Shown here in pieces: positions 54,831-63,800 of a DNA stretch of 64,000 nt. The stretch's first letter is position 1, and the number at the start of each line of letters is the position of its first letter. A program made the position numbers and the translations under genes. The notes under the pieces were generated by a model that was not told the origin of the DNA, did not search any database, and worked only from the letters and a program-made list of their open reading frames with translations. Source of the stretch: Cerina sp048266425. GTDB lineage: Bacteria; Bacteroidota; Bacteroidia; Flavobacteriales; Flavobacteriaceae. Where the stretch lies: contig JBLWZN010000004.1 in the NCBI GenBank assembly GCA_048266425.1, forward strand, positions 62,001-126,000, in the 5' to 3' direction.

Positions 54831-55809
54831 CCTCCCTCATCATTAACCCCTCACCAAACTGCCGTAAAATAGTTCTTTTCCCTTCGGATACCCTCAGATT
54901 TGTCAACTTTTTAAATGCCATTTGAGTAAATCCTTTTATCTCCTTTTGGGCATGTTCAGAAACACCGCTCTCCAAAAAAATATTTTTTACCGAATTAATT
55001 TTATCTGTGGGATCTTTAGGACTGATGGAAAATAAATGATCCAAATCTTGTAGTTGCTGCGGACTTGCCAACTCCCGCGCCTTAAGATATAAAAAGGTCT
55101 TTTTATTCTCTATGATGTCCCCACCAACTTGTTTGCCAAAGGTTTCGGGGTCTCCAAACGCATCCAAATAGTCATCCTGCAATTGGAATGCAATCCCCAG
55201 GTTTCTTCCATATTCGTATATCAAATCCTGCGTTTCCTTATCCGTACCTGCAACAATAGCCCCCATTTTTAATGCAGCACCCAATAAAACCGCAGTTTTG
55301 TACTCTATCATCTTAAAATATTCCCGGATGGTGACATCTTCCCGAGACTCAAAATCCACATCGTACTGTTGCCCTTCACAAACTTCAATCGCTGTCTTGC
55401 CGAACAACTGTACCAAATCTTTAAATGTATTGCCATTATAGCGTTCCAAAAATCGATAGGAGCTTATAATCATGGCATCGCCGGACAAAATCCCGGTGTT
55501 TACATCCCATTTCTTGTGCACTGTCGCCTGCCCACGCCTTAACGGAGCTCCATCCATTATATCGTCATGCACAAGGGAAAAATTATGGAATACCTCAATG
55601 GCCAACGCTGCATCAAGTGCTTGGCGATAATCCCCCCCAAAGATATCAGCGGCCATCAGAGTCATCACAGGTCTTATGCGCTTGCCCCCCAAGCCCAGAA
55701 TATAAGATATGGGGGCATAAAGATTATGGGGCTCTTTGACCTGGACCTCCTTATCAAGATAATGTATAAACTCGTTTCGATATTGGTCCAAGTTGTGCAT
55801 ATTGTTCAT
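54826..55809 (-). CDS. Polyprenyl (geranylgeranyl-type) diphosphate synthase
   Basis: Trans-isoprenyl diphosphate synthase of 327 residues. First Asp-rich motif LVHDDIMDGAPLRRG near residue 85 and second FQLQDDYLDAFGD near 212, both binding Mg2+ diphosphates; GGKRIRPVMTLMAAD is also conserved. Makes a C15-C20 or longer prenyl diphosphate, likely feeding carotenoid and quinone synthesis with crtY nearby. Its stop codon lies in the crtY-end repeat. Product chain length cannot be told from sequence by eye. Confidence 0.93.
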   Translation of the reverse strand: MNNMHNLDQYRNEFIHYLDKEVQVKEPHNLYAPISYILGLGGKRIRPVMTLMAADIFGGDYRQALDAALAIEVFHNFSLVHDDIMDGAPLRRGQATVHKKWDVNTGILSGDAMIISSYRFLERYNGNTFKDLVQLFGKTAIEVCEGQQYDVDFESREDVTIREYFKMIEYKTAVLLGAALKMGAIVAGTDKETQDLIYEYGRNLGIAFQLQDDYLDAFGDPETFGKQVGGDIIENKKTFLYLKARELASPQQLQDLDHLFSISPKDPTDKINSVKNIFLESGVSEHAQKEIKGFTQMAFKKLTNLRVSEGKRTILRQFGEGLMMREA

Positions 55810-55958
55810 GTTTTCCCAAAAATACGTTCATTTTTACTAACCGCTTTACCCAATTACCCATTTTCCTGAACTTCCAGTACAAAAAAAAATTTCAGAAAAA
55901 TGCAATAGCTTTGAAAAGCTTCGTCATTATAGTTGAAGGCCCGCTTAAAAAACCGTGA

Positions 55959-56495
55959 ATGACATCGGATTCCGAAAATTATAAAAATTTGAGATCGTTT
56001 TTCAACGAAGAATACAATTCTCTCAAAGCCTACGCTAAATCCAGAATTCGGGATGTGACAGATAGGGATGCCGAGGATATAATTCAAGATGTAGCCCTCA
56101 AAATATTCATCCGGGCCGATACTATGTCCCCAATTGAGAACATTGCAGGTTTTGTCTATAATTCGATAAGGAACAAGATTATCGATTTAATGCGCACCAA
56201 AAAGAAAGAAACCAGTTTTGAAAGTGAAATGGAAAACAGGTTGATGGAATTTACCGAACGGTTCTATGGAAAATCGGATAATTCCTATTCCGATAAAATG
56301 AAAAACGAACTTAAAAAAGCTTTGGCCAATTTAAAACCCATTTACAGGGAAATTGTTATCGCCATCGATTTTGAAGGCCTAACGTATAAGGAACTATCGA
56401 TGGAAACCGGGATTCCTACAGGAACGCTAATGTCCAGGCGTCATAGGGCATTATCAATTTTATTCAAGGAACTGAACGCAAAAAAAGAAGTATAA
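55959..56495 (+). CDS. ECF-type RNA polymerase sigma factor
   Basis: 178 residues. Region 2 (EEYNSLKAYAKSRIRDVTDRDAEDIIQDVALKIF) binds the -10 element and core polymerase; region 4 (LKPIYREIVIAIDFEGLTYKELSMETGIPTGTLMSRRHRAL) is the -35 helix-turn-helix. TAGCTTTG (55906-55913) fits the -7 box. The next gene encodes a small membrane protein with a basic tail and could play the anti-sigma role, but this is inference. Confidence 0.94.
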   Translation: MTSDSENYKNLRSFFNEEYNSLKAYAKSRIRDVTDRDAEDIIQDVALKIFIRADTMSPIENIAGFVYNSIRNKIIDLMRTKKKETSFESEMENRLMEFTERFYGKSDNSYSDKMKNELKKALANLKPIYREIVIAIDFEGLTYKELSMETGIPTGTLMSRRHRALSILFKELNAKKEV

Positions 56496-56512
56496 ACTTA
56501 AAATCAAAAATA

Positions 56513-56932
56513 ATGGAACATTTTATGGAACGTAAAGAAAGGACCAGAACGGAACGCTTTGTCTCCCTTGCCTTTAAGGGGATTTTTGGATTCATCGCAA
56601 TAATAGCATTTGCATTCCTAATCGGTTACGGGGTAATGTTGCTATGGAATTGGCTGATTCCCGATATTTTCGGGGTAAAAACCATCACATACTGGCAGGC
56701 CGTTGGCATGCTTGTATTGGCCAAAGTGTTGTTTGGAGGATTTGGCGGAAATAATTCCAAACGGAGAAGCCTTAAATCCCGAAACCATTGGAGAAGAAAA
56801 ATGAACCAGAACTGTAGAAGTGATGCCCACACGTGGAAATACTACGACAAGTTTTGGGAGGAGGAAGGAAAAAGCGCCTATAGTGCTTACGTAGCGCGCA
56901 AAAATGAAGGCAACAGCCACCCTCCCTCTTAA
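56513..56932 (+). CDS. Small two-helix membrane protein downstream of the sigma factor
   Basis: 139 residues, not assigned to a family. Two hydrophobic helices (about 20-52 and 57-75, ending GGFGGNN), then a strongly basic stretch SKRRSLKSRNHWRRK and an aromatic-rich tail (TWKYYDKFWEEEGKSAYSAYV). It starts 17 bp after the sigma factor gene, in one operon. Cytoplasmic tails near a sigma factor gene suggest control of it, though no zinc anti-sigma motif is present. Confidence 0.75.
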   Translation: MEHFMERKERTRTERFVSLAFKGIFGFIAIIAFAFLIGYGVMLLWNWLIPDIFGVKTITYWQAVGMLVLAKVLFGGFGGNNSKRRSLKSRNHWRRKMNQNCRSDAHTWKYYDKFWEEEGKSAYSAYVARKNEGNSHPPS

Positions 56933-56967
56933 AAAATTGTTAAAAACAAAAAATACTTAGAAAACTT

Positions 56968-57000
56968 TTGTGGTGTTCAAAGTTTCCGTGCTTACATTTG
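56968..57000 (+). promoter_or_regulatory. Promoter of the efflux operon regulator
   Basis: TTG (56968-56970), 22 bases, TACATTTG (56993-57000, exact TAnnTTTG), ending nine bases before the ATG at 57010: a nearly leaderless message. A regulator made by this operon would be well placed to repress here. Confidence 0.65.
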
Positions 57001-57009
57001 CCGCCGATT

Positions 57010-57612
57010 ATGAAAGAGAAAATTACAGAGAAAGCAACGGAAATGTTTCTGAACCTTGGGTTCAAAAGCGTTACAATGGACGATTTGGCACATGAAATGG
57101 GGGTCTCCAAAAAAACCATCTATTCCCTTTTTGAAAATAAAACCAAATTGGTAGATGAGTGTACCCAATATCTTTTTAATTGCATTACCGATGGCATTGA
57201 CAGAATCGTCGCCTTGGGCAAGAATCCCATTGAGGAGCAATTTGAAATTAAAAAGTTCATTGCCCAACATTTGAAGGACGAAAAATCCTCTCCCCAATAC
57301 CAATTGCAGAAATATTATCCAAAAATATATAAAAACCTGCACCGGCAAGAGTACGATACTATGTTGCAATGCGTAACATCCAACCTGCAACGGGGAATTG
57401 AACAAGGAATCTATCGAAAAAACTTGGACGTGCCCTTTACGGCAAGAATATATTTCTCTGGTATGGTGAGTATAAAAAACAGGGTTCTTTTCCCTCAAGA
57501 TTCGTTCCCTACGTCAACTTTAGGCAATGTTTATCTGGAATACCACATCCGAGGCATAGCCACAGAAAAGGGAAAACAAATACTGAATGGTATTATCAAT
57601 TCAAACCAATAA
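57010..57612 (+). CDS. TetR/AcrR-family transcriptional regulator
   Basis: 200 residues. Helix-turn-helix at the N-terminus: ITEKATEMFLNLGFKSVTMDDLAHEMGVSKKTIYSLFENK. The rest is the all-helical ligand domain. Start ATG 57010 is favoured over an upstream ATG at 56968 because the promoter lies between them. First gene of a TetR-TolC-adaptor-RND operon, with only 3 bp to tolC, so it almost certainly senses a pump substrate and represses the operon. Confidence 0.93.
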   Translation: MKEKITEKATEMFLNLGFKSVTMDDLAHEMGVSKKTIYSLFENKTKLVDECTQYLFNCITDGIDRIVALGKNPIEEQFEIKKFIAQHLKDEKSSPQYQLQKYYPKIYKNLHRQEYDTMLQCVTSNLQRGIEQGIYRKNLDVPFTARIYFSGMVSIKNRVLFPQDSFPTSTLGNVYLEYHIRGIATEKGKQILNGIINSNQ

Positions 57613-57615
57613 TAA

Positions 57616-59166
57616 ATGAAACCTATTTTTTTGACATCATCACTATTTTCATGGAAATCAGGTTCAAGACATAAGAACCAAGACATAGGACATAAGGCTA
57701 AAAAATCATTGATGAACCTTCTCCCCCAAACAATATCTTTTAATACAAGGTCCTGGCTCTTGATTCTTGACTCCTATTTCTTAATTGTCGGCCCGAAAAG
57801 GTTTCAGTTAACCCGCAGTTATCTCGGTAGGACCTCATTTTTCATATTACTTCTAATGCTTCCATTGGGCAAAGGACTTGCCCAAGAACACGAACAGCCC
57901 CAAAGCTTTTCTTTGGAAGAGGCCATTGCCTTTGCCCTGTCAAATAACTATAGTAGCATAAATGCGAGGCGTGACATAGAAGATGCCGAGAAACAAAAAT
58001 GGGAAACAATTGCGAGTGGTCTTCCCCAGATCGATGGGAACCTCAGTTATCAAAATCAATTGAAACAGCAGGTAACCCTTTTACCCGGTGAAATTGTCGG
58101 TGGAGATCCAGGAACCTATATTCCCGTTACTTTTGGACAAGCCCAATCTACTATAGCAACCGCGACATTAAGGCAACAAATTTTTGATGGATCGTATATT
58201 GTAGGGGTCCAGGCCACTAAAACCTTTTTAGAATATAGCGCCAATTACAAGGAAAAGACAAACCTCGATGTGAGGCAATCCGTAGTACTGGCCTATGGCA
58301 ACGTATTATTGGCAAAAAAAACGGTCGAGATCTTGGAAAACAACCGGACCGCATTGGACAAAAACCTCACAGAAACCCAAAAAATCTATGAGAACGGCCT
58401 GGGCGATGAGGAAAGCGTTGAACAATTACAGATAACCTTGGCCACCATTGAAAATAGTTTAAAAAATGCGGAGCGATTTGAGGCTATCACCATACAAACA
58501 CTAAACCTCGTTATGGGGCGGGAGATATATGCTCCTATTGAACTGAAGGAAAATCTAGAACAGCTCCTCCAGGCAAATATGGATCTTGGCATCGTACAAG
58601 AAAAATTTAACCTGGAGAACAACGTGGATTACAAAATAGCGCTCAACCTAAATGAACAACGTAATCTAGAGTTAAAACTTGCAAAGAGTTACAACCTGCC
58701 AACCCTAAACGCGTTCGTCAATTATGGTGCGGCTGCCTATAGCAACAATTTTGATTTTTTCAAAAGCAGTCAAGATTGGTTCGATTCGTCCATTCTGGGG
58801 CTCGAACTGAAAATTCCACTTTTTAGTTCACTTGGCAGGAACGCATCGATCCAAAGGGCAAGAATCGCTGTAGATAAAGCTAAGACAAATCTTACTGAGG
58901 CAGAACAAAACATTCGGTTACAGTTAGAGCGAGCTCAAAGCGATTATCAGTTCGCCATAGAAAATTATAATACTTCCAAGGAAAATCTTGGTTTGGCAGA
59001 GCGGATTGAAGCAAAGAACGAGACCAAATACTTTGAAGGTCTGGCTTCCAGTTTTGACTTACGCCAGGCCCAGACCCAACTTTATTCCGCACAGCAGGAA
59101 TACCTTAAGTCCATGGTAGATGTAATCAACAAGAAAACGGAACTCGAAACAATCTTGAACAATTGA
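57616..59166 (+). CDS. TolC-family outer-membrane efflux protein, altered N-terminus
   Basis: Outer-membrane channel of a tripartite pump. The frame has 516 codons. From FILLLMLPLGKGLAQ on it looks like a normal signal peptide end, then FSLEEAIAFALSNNYSS opens the two OEP repeats, ending DLRQAQTQLYSAQQEYLKS. The first 75 or so residues (SRHKNQDIGHKAKKS and so on) are translated from an inverted-repeat spacer element at 57661-57779, inserted in frame into the signal region. Starts 3 bp after tetR at ATG 57616; a shorter start is unclear because no ATG, GTG or TTG precedes the signal at a useful place. Export efficiency could be affected. Confidence 0.88.
   Translation: MKPIFLTSSLFSWKSGSRHKNQDIGHKAKKSLMNLLPQTISFNTRSWLLILDSYFLIVGPKRFQLTRSYLGRTSFFILLLMLPLGKGLAQEHEQPQSFSLEEAIAFALSNNYSSINARRDIEDAEKQKWETIASGLPQIDGNLSYQNQLKQQVTLLPGEIVGGDPGTYIPVTFGQAQSTIATATLRQQIFDGSYIVGVQATKTFLEYSANYKEKTNLDVRQSVVLAYGNVLLAKKTVEILENNRTALDKNLTETQKIYENGLGDEESVEQLQITLATIENSLKNAERFEAITIQTLNLVMGREIYAPIELKENLEQLLQANMDLGIVQEKFNLENNVDYKIALNLNEQRNLELKLAKSYNLPTLNAFVNYGAAAYSNNFDFFKSSQDWFDSSILGLELKIPLFSSLGRNASIQRARIAVDKAKTNLTEAEQNIRLQLERAQSDYQFAIENYNTSKENLGLAERIEAKNETKYFEGLASSFDLRQAQTQLYSAQQEYLKSMVDVINKKTELETILNN
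57661..57779. repeat. Inverted-repeat spacer element inserted in tolC
   Basis: The left arm (57662-57698) has GTTCAAGACATAAGAACCAAG-type sequence; the right arm (57747-57772), read on the other strand, has GTCAAGAATCAAGAGCCAGG. The arms are imperfect complements and could fold into a long hairpin. Similar CAAGA-type sequence ends the dehydrogenase gene near 9.26 kb. The element keeps the reading frame open. Confidence 0.62.
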
Positions 59167-59176
59167 GGTTAAGAGT

Positions 59177-59192
59177 GTTTAAATGTTTAAAT
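59177..59192. repeat. Two GTTTAAAT octamers before the four-helix gene
   Basis: Exact GTTTAAAT repeated twice in the 75-bp spacer after tolC. Its complement carries the same TAAAC core as the octamer array on the other side of the four-helix gene. Confidence 0.6.
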
Positions 59193-59241
59193 GATATGTA
59201 CCAAACAGAAGTTTGATAATTAGGTACACAAAGGTTTAGAA

Positions 59242-59604
59242 ATGAAGTTATTCTCTTTTGAAAAATTAAACCTCTGGCAAAAGACAAAAAATTTATCAAT
59301 TTTAATCCATAAAGTGACAAAAAGCTTCCCCGATGATGAAAAATTTGGTTTGACAAATCAGATGAGACGCTGTTCTATCCCCATACTATCAAATATCGCA
59401 GAAGGGAAAGGAAGACATTCGTCCAAAGATAAGGCACGATCTACAGAAATTACGTTTGGATCAGCACTAGAGCTCCTTAATCAAAGTATCCTTTGCAACG
59501 ACCTAGGATTTCTTTCTGTTCAAGACTATACAACAATAGGGGAAGAAATATCGCGAATAACTGCAATGTTGGACGGGTTACATAAATCCCAAATAAACGT
59601 ATAA
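59242..59604 (+). CDS. Four-helix-bundle protein (23S rRNA intervening-sequence type)
   Basis: 120 residues: LNLWQKTKNLSILIHKVTKSFP, FGLTNQMRRCSIPILSNIAEGKGR, then ALELLNQSILCNDLGFLS and ISRITAMLDGL, the four amphipathic helices of the S23/IVP family, related to the Avd accessory protein of diversity-generating retroelements. Its role outside rRNA introns is unknown. It interrupts the efflux operon between tolC and the adaptor gene, with octamer arrays on both sides; its last codons belong to the right array. This looks like an inserted cassette. No reverse transcriptase is seen nearby. Confidence 0.9.
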   Translation: MKLFSFEKLNLWQKTKNLSILIHKVTKSFPDDEKFGLTNQMRRCSIPILSNIAEGKGRHSSKDKARSTEITFGSALELLNQSILCNDLGFLSVQDYTTIGEEISRITAMLDGLHKSQINV

Positions 59605-59632
59605 ACGCATAAACTCATAAACTCATAAACTT
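59593..59632. repeat. Five tandem ATAAACNN octamers
   Basis: Five back-to-back octamers (endings GT, GC, TC, TC, TT) run from the last codons of the four-helix gene to just before the adaptor ATG at 59637. The gene's stop codon (59602-59604) lies within the second unit. Confidence 0.8.
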
Positions 59633-59636
59633 TATC

Positions 59637-60827
59637 ATGAAAAATATAACATCAATACTTACCATCGCAATAATACTCTCGTCATGTGGCGGTAAAAACC
59701 AGAATGTAGAGGATGTAATCGCAACGGGGGACCTAAAAGTTATCAGGGCCACAAAAACCGAGATCTCTGAGAAACATAAGGCGTTGGAACAGCAAATAAA
59801 ACTATTGGATTCCGCAATAGGGGTTCTAGATTCGGATGAGAAATTTCCCTTGGTAAGTACTTTTGAGGTTAAGGCCCAAACGTTTAATCACTTCCTGGAT
59901 TTGCAAGGGGATGTTAAGACCAAGCAAAATGTACTTATCCACCCTGAGATGGCAGGCGCCTTAATAAGGGTATATGTTAAGGAAGGCCAGAGGGTGAACA
60001 AAGGCCAATTGTTGGCCACCATAGATGATGGGGGCTTGGCCAGTCAAGTGGCTCAAATGAAAACCCAGGCTGCCTTATATAAGACAACCTTTGAACGGCA
60101 AAAACGGCTGTGGGATCAAAAAATAGGTTCGGAAATTCAGTATTTGCAGGCCAAATCCACATTCGAGGCCCAAGAAAGTACGGTAAAGCAAATGGAGAGC
60201 CAATTGGAAAAAACCAATATTAGGGCCCCATTCCCCGGTATCATAGACGATGTGATCAAAGATCAGGGAACAGTTGTGTCTCCCGGTCCTGGATCGGAGG
60301 TTTTTCGAATTGTAAACCTATCCGATATGTACATCCAGGTCGAGGTTCCGGAGACCTATCTTGGCAGTGTCTCCAAAGGAAAGGAAGTAAAGGTCTATTT
60401 CCCGGTATTGGGAGACAGTATTACTACGCATGTACGGGAGACAGGGAATTATATCAATCCAAATAACCGCTCGTTTAAGGTTGAAATACCTGTTCCCAAT
60501 TCCAACGGGAAAATAAAGCCTAACCTGACGGCAAAGGTACATATCAATGATTATACCAAGGAAAATGCCATTTTGATTCCCCAGAGCATCATTTCGGAAA
60601 ATGCCGCAGGGGAGCAATATGCCTACCTGGCCAAAGATTCCAACGCTGAAAACGAAGCTGTCGCCAAAAGGGTAATTATTACAACAGGAAAAGCCCAAGG
60701 TGCCAATGTAGAGGTACTTACGGGCATACAAGATGGAGACTATGTTGTACAGGAAGGGGCAAGGAGTGTTAAGGACGGTCAAAAAATTAAAATCCTAAAT
60801 CGGTCGGCAGACGGAGAACGGAAGTAA
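59637..60827 (+). CDS. RND efflux periplasmic adaptor (membrane fusion protein)
   Basis: 396-residue lipoprotein (lipobox IILSSC near residue 18) that bridges the RND pump and TolC. A coiled coil (about 40-70), biotinyl-lipoyl halves (GALIRVYVKEGQRVNKGQLLATID and INIRAPFPGIIDDV-type ending at about 205), and the beta-barrel domain (VEVPETYLGSVSKGKEVKVYFP). It follows the four-helix gene by 32 bp, and the pump gene begins 66 bp downstream. Confidence 0.94.
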   Translation: MKNITSILTIAIILSSCGGKNQNVEDVIATGDLKVIRATKTEISEKHKALEQQIKLLDSAIGVLDSDEKFPLVSTFEVKAQTFNHFLDLQGDVKTKQNVLIHPEMAGALIRVYVKEGQRVNKGQLLATIDDGGLASQVAQMKTQAALYKTTFERQKRLWDQKIGSEIQYLQAKSTFEAQESTVKQMESQLEKTNIRAPFPGIIDDVIKDQGTVVSPGPGSEVFRIVNLSDMYIQVEVPETYLGSVSKGKEVKVYFPVLGDSITTHVRETGNYINPNNRSFKVEIPVPNSNGKIKPNLTAKVHINDYTKENAILIPQSIISENAAGEQYAYLAKDSNAENEAVAKRVIITTGKAQGANVEVLTGIQDGDYVVQEGARSVKDGQKIKILNRSADGERK

Positions 60828-60893
60828 CCATCCAATTGACGGGCAACTGCCAGATTTCATTGACTAACGACTACTGATAACGATTCACAAAAA

Positions 60894-63800
60894 ATGAGCA
60901 AGCTACAAAAAAACGCAGATAAGGAATTTTCACTAGCGTCATGGGCCATAGATAACCCTTCCGTTATCTATGTGATGATAGGCATCTTTTTTTGGCTTGG
61001 CCTTAAGGCCTACTTTGCTATGCCACGGGAAGATTTCCCTGAAATCGTGGAAACCAAGATCTATATAAGCACCCCTTACCCAGGCAATACCGCGGAGGAT
61101 ATTGAACGGTTGATTACCGATCCCTTGGAAAAGAAGTTGAAGAATGTGAGCAACCTTGTGGAGATTACCTCTACTTCACAGGAAGACTATTCCATTATCA
61201 CCGTTGAGTTCGACGAGGATATTACCGTGGAGGCAGCAAAACAGAAGGTAAAGGATGAAGTAGATGGAGAAAAAGCCGGTGAAGATTGGCCCACCTTCAA
61301 CGGGGCAAAGGTAGAACCCAACGTGTTCGACCTCAACTTTTCCGAAGAGGTGCCCATTATGAACATCAATTTTACAGGGGATTATCCGGTCGACAAATTA
61401 AAACAGTTCGCAGAATACCTTCAGGATGAAATTGAGGAGTTGCCCGAAATAAAAAAAGCGGATATTCGGGGTGCACAGGAAAAAGAAGTGGAAGTTGCGG
61501 TTGACATCTACAAGATGATGGCTGCCAAAGTGAGCTTTTCCGATGTGATACAGGCGATCTCCAACGGCAATGTGACCTTGTCCGCCGGAAATCTCAAAAC
61601 TAGTGATCAAAGGCGTACCATCCGTGTTCTAGGGGAAATCGAAAATCCGGCCCAATTAAACAATTTTGTGGTAAAATCCGAGAACGGGGCCGTATATCTC
61701 AAAGATATTGCACGGGTAAGTTTCAAGGAAGAAGACAAGACAACCTTTGCCCGGGAATTTGGTGATAATGTCGTGATGCTCGACGTTAAGAAAAGGGCCG
61801 GAAAGAACATGATCGAAGCTGCGGATAAAATCAAGGCCATGATCAAAGATACCGAAGCCAACTACTATCCTTCCGACCTTCATATTTCAATAGCGAACGA
61901 TTCTTCCACAAGAACCTTAAACCAAGTTGATGATCTTGTAAACAATATCATTTTTGGGATTATCCTGGTGGTGGCCGTGCTCATGTTTTTTCTAGGTTTC
62001 AGGAATGCACTGTTCGTAGGTTTTGCCATTCCCATGTCCATGTTTATGTCCTTTATGATATTGAACCTTTTGGGGTATACCCTGAACACCATGATTCTGT
62101 TCGGTCTCATTATGGGCCTTGGTATGCTGGTGGATAACGGTATCGTGGTGGTAGAAAACGTTTATCGATTGATGGACGAGGGCATGTCCAGGACCGAAGC
62201 CACCAAAAAAGGGATCGGTGAGATTGCCTTTCCCATAATTATTTCCACACTTACCACAGTAGCCGCCTTTGTGCCACTTGGGCTCTGGCCGGGAATATTT
62301 GGGCAGTTTATGAAATATTTCCCCATCACCTTGTCTGTAGTACTTGGATCTTCGCTATTCGTGGCAATTTTCATGAACTCCATGCTGGTTTCCCAATTTA
62401 TGGACACCACGGACAAGGAACTTACTTTAAAGCAATTGGTGCGCTTAAGTATTATTTTAGGAGGTATCGGGATTTTCATTGTTATTTTTGGAGGTGCAAT
62501 GCACGGACTGGGTACGGTGATGATCGTAACCGCCGCCATGTTTTGGATCTACAAATACTTCCTTAAAAAATGGGCCATCCACTTTCAGAAAAATAGTATG
62601 GTACGCTTTGAGAATTGGTATGAAAGACGATTAAAGCACGCCTTACGAAAGAACAACGTTTATTGGTACGTCGGACTTACTTTCCTGCTTTTGGTAATGG
62701 TAATTATGCTTTTTGGATGGTCCATTGGTTCACAACGAACCAAAATAGAATTTTTCCCGGATGCCACACCCAACGAATTCTTTGTCTATATTGAATATCC
62801 ACAGGGAACGGCGATAGCAAAGACCAATAAGGTTACCAAGGAAATCGAGAAAAGGGTTGCCGCTGTCCTCAACGAAAAGGAATATATGGACGGGGACCAG
62901 AACTTTATGGTCACCTCCTTCGTTTCGCAGGTCGGGGAAGGTGCCGGAAATCCGTTTACCGATGGGGGTTCAGCTGCAGAAATGCCCCATAGGGGGAAAA
63001 TTACCGTCAATTTTAGCGAGTTTAAGTATAGAAGGGGGAAGGATACCGAGAAGATCCGACAAAAAGTACAGGAGGCCCTAAGCGGTATATACCCGGGCCT
63101 AAACATTTCGGTAGAAAAACAACCTAGCGGACCTCCGGCAGGATATCCGATCAATATAGAATTGGAAGGCAAGGATTATGACGAATTGATCAATACTGCA
63201 GAGAACATGCTGAATTATATCAATTCCAAGAACATTGCGGGAATTGAAGAATTAAAGGTCGATGTAAACAAGAGCAAACCTTCCATGCAGGTTGTTGTAG
63301 ATCGTGAAAAAGCTGGGGAACTTGGTGTTACCACAGGTCAGGTTGGCAGCCAATTACGGCGGTCGCTTTTTGGTGAAAAGGCCGGGGTATATAAAAAGGA
63401 AGGGGACGATTATGACATTAACGTTCGGTTTAACGAGGATATCCGGTATAGCAAAAACGCACTTTTTAACCAGAATATTATTTTCCGGGATCCCGCCACG
63501 GGCAAAATCAAGGAAATCCCAATTTCGTCGATCGCCCGGGAAAAGAATACCTCCGCATTTAGTGCCATTAAGCACAGGGACAATAGACGGGTAGTAACCG
63601 TTTACTCAGGTCTTAAGCCGGGGTTTACCGATGCCGCCGCTATTGTAGCCGAGATACAAAAGGAAATGGCCGATTTTAATGAACTCCCCAATGACATCAA
63701 AATAGACTATACCGGACAAATTGAGGAACAAAACAAGCAGATGAATTTCTTGGTGGGAGCCTTTTTTTCTGGATTGGGACTAATTATGCTGATCTTGGTC

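Noticed and set aside
59242..59604. Diversity-generating retroelement because of an Avd-like protein
   Set aside because: No reverse transcriptase, template repeat or variable repeat was seen nearby.
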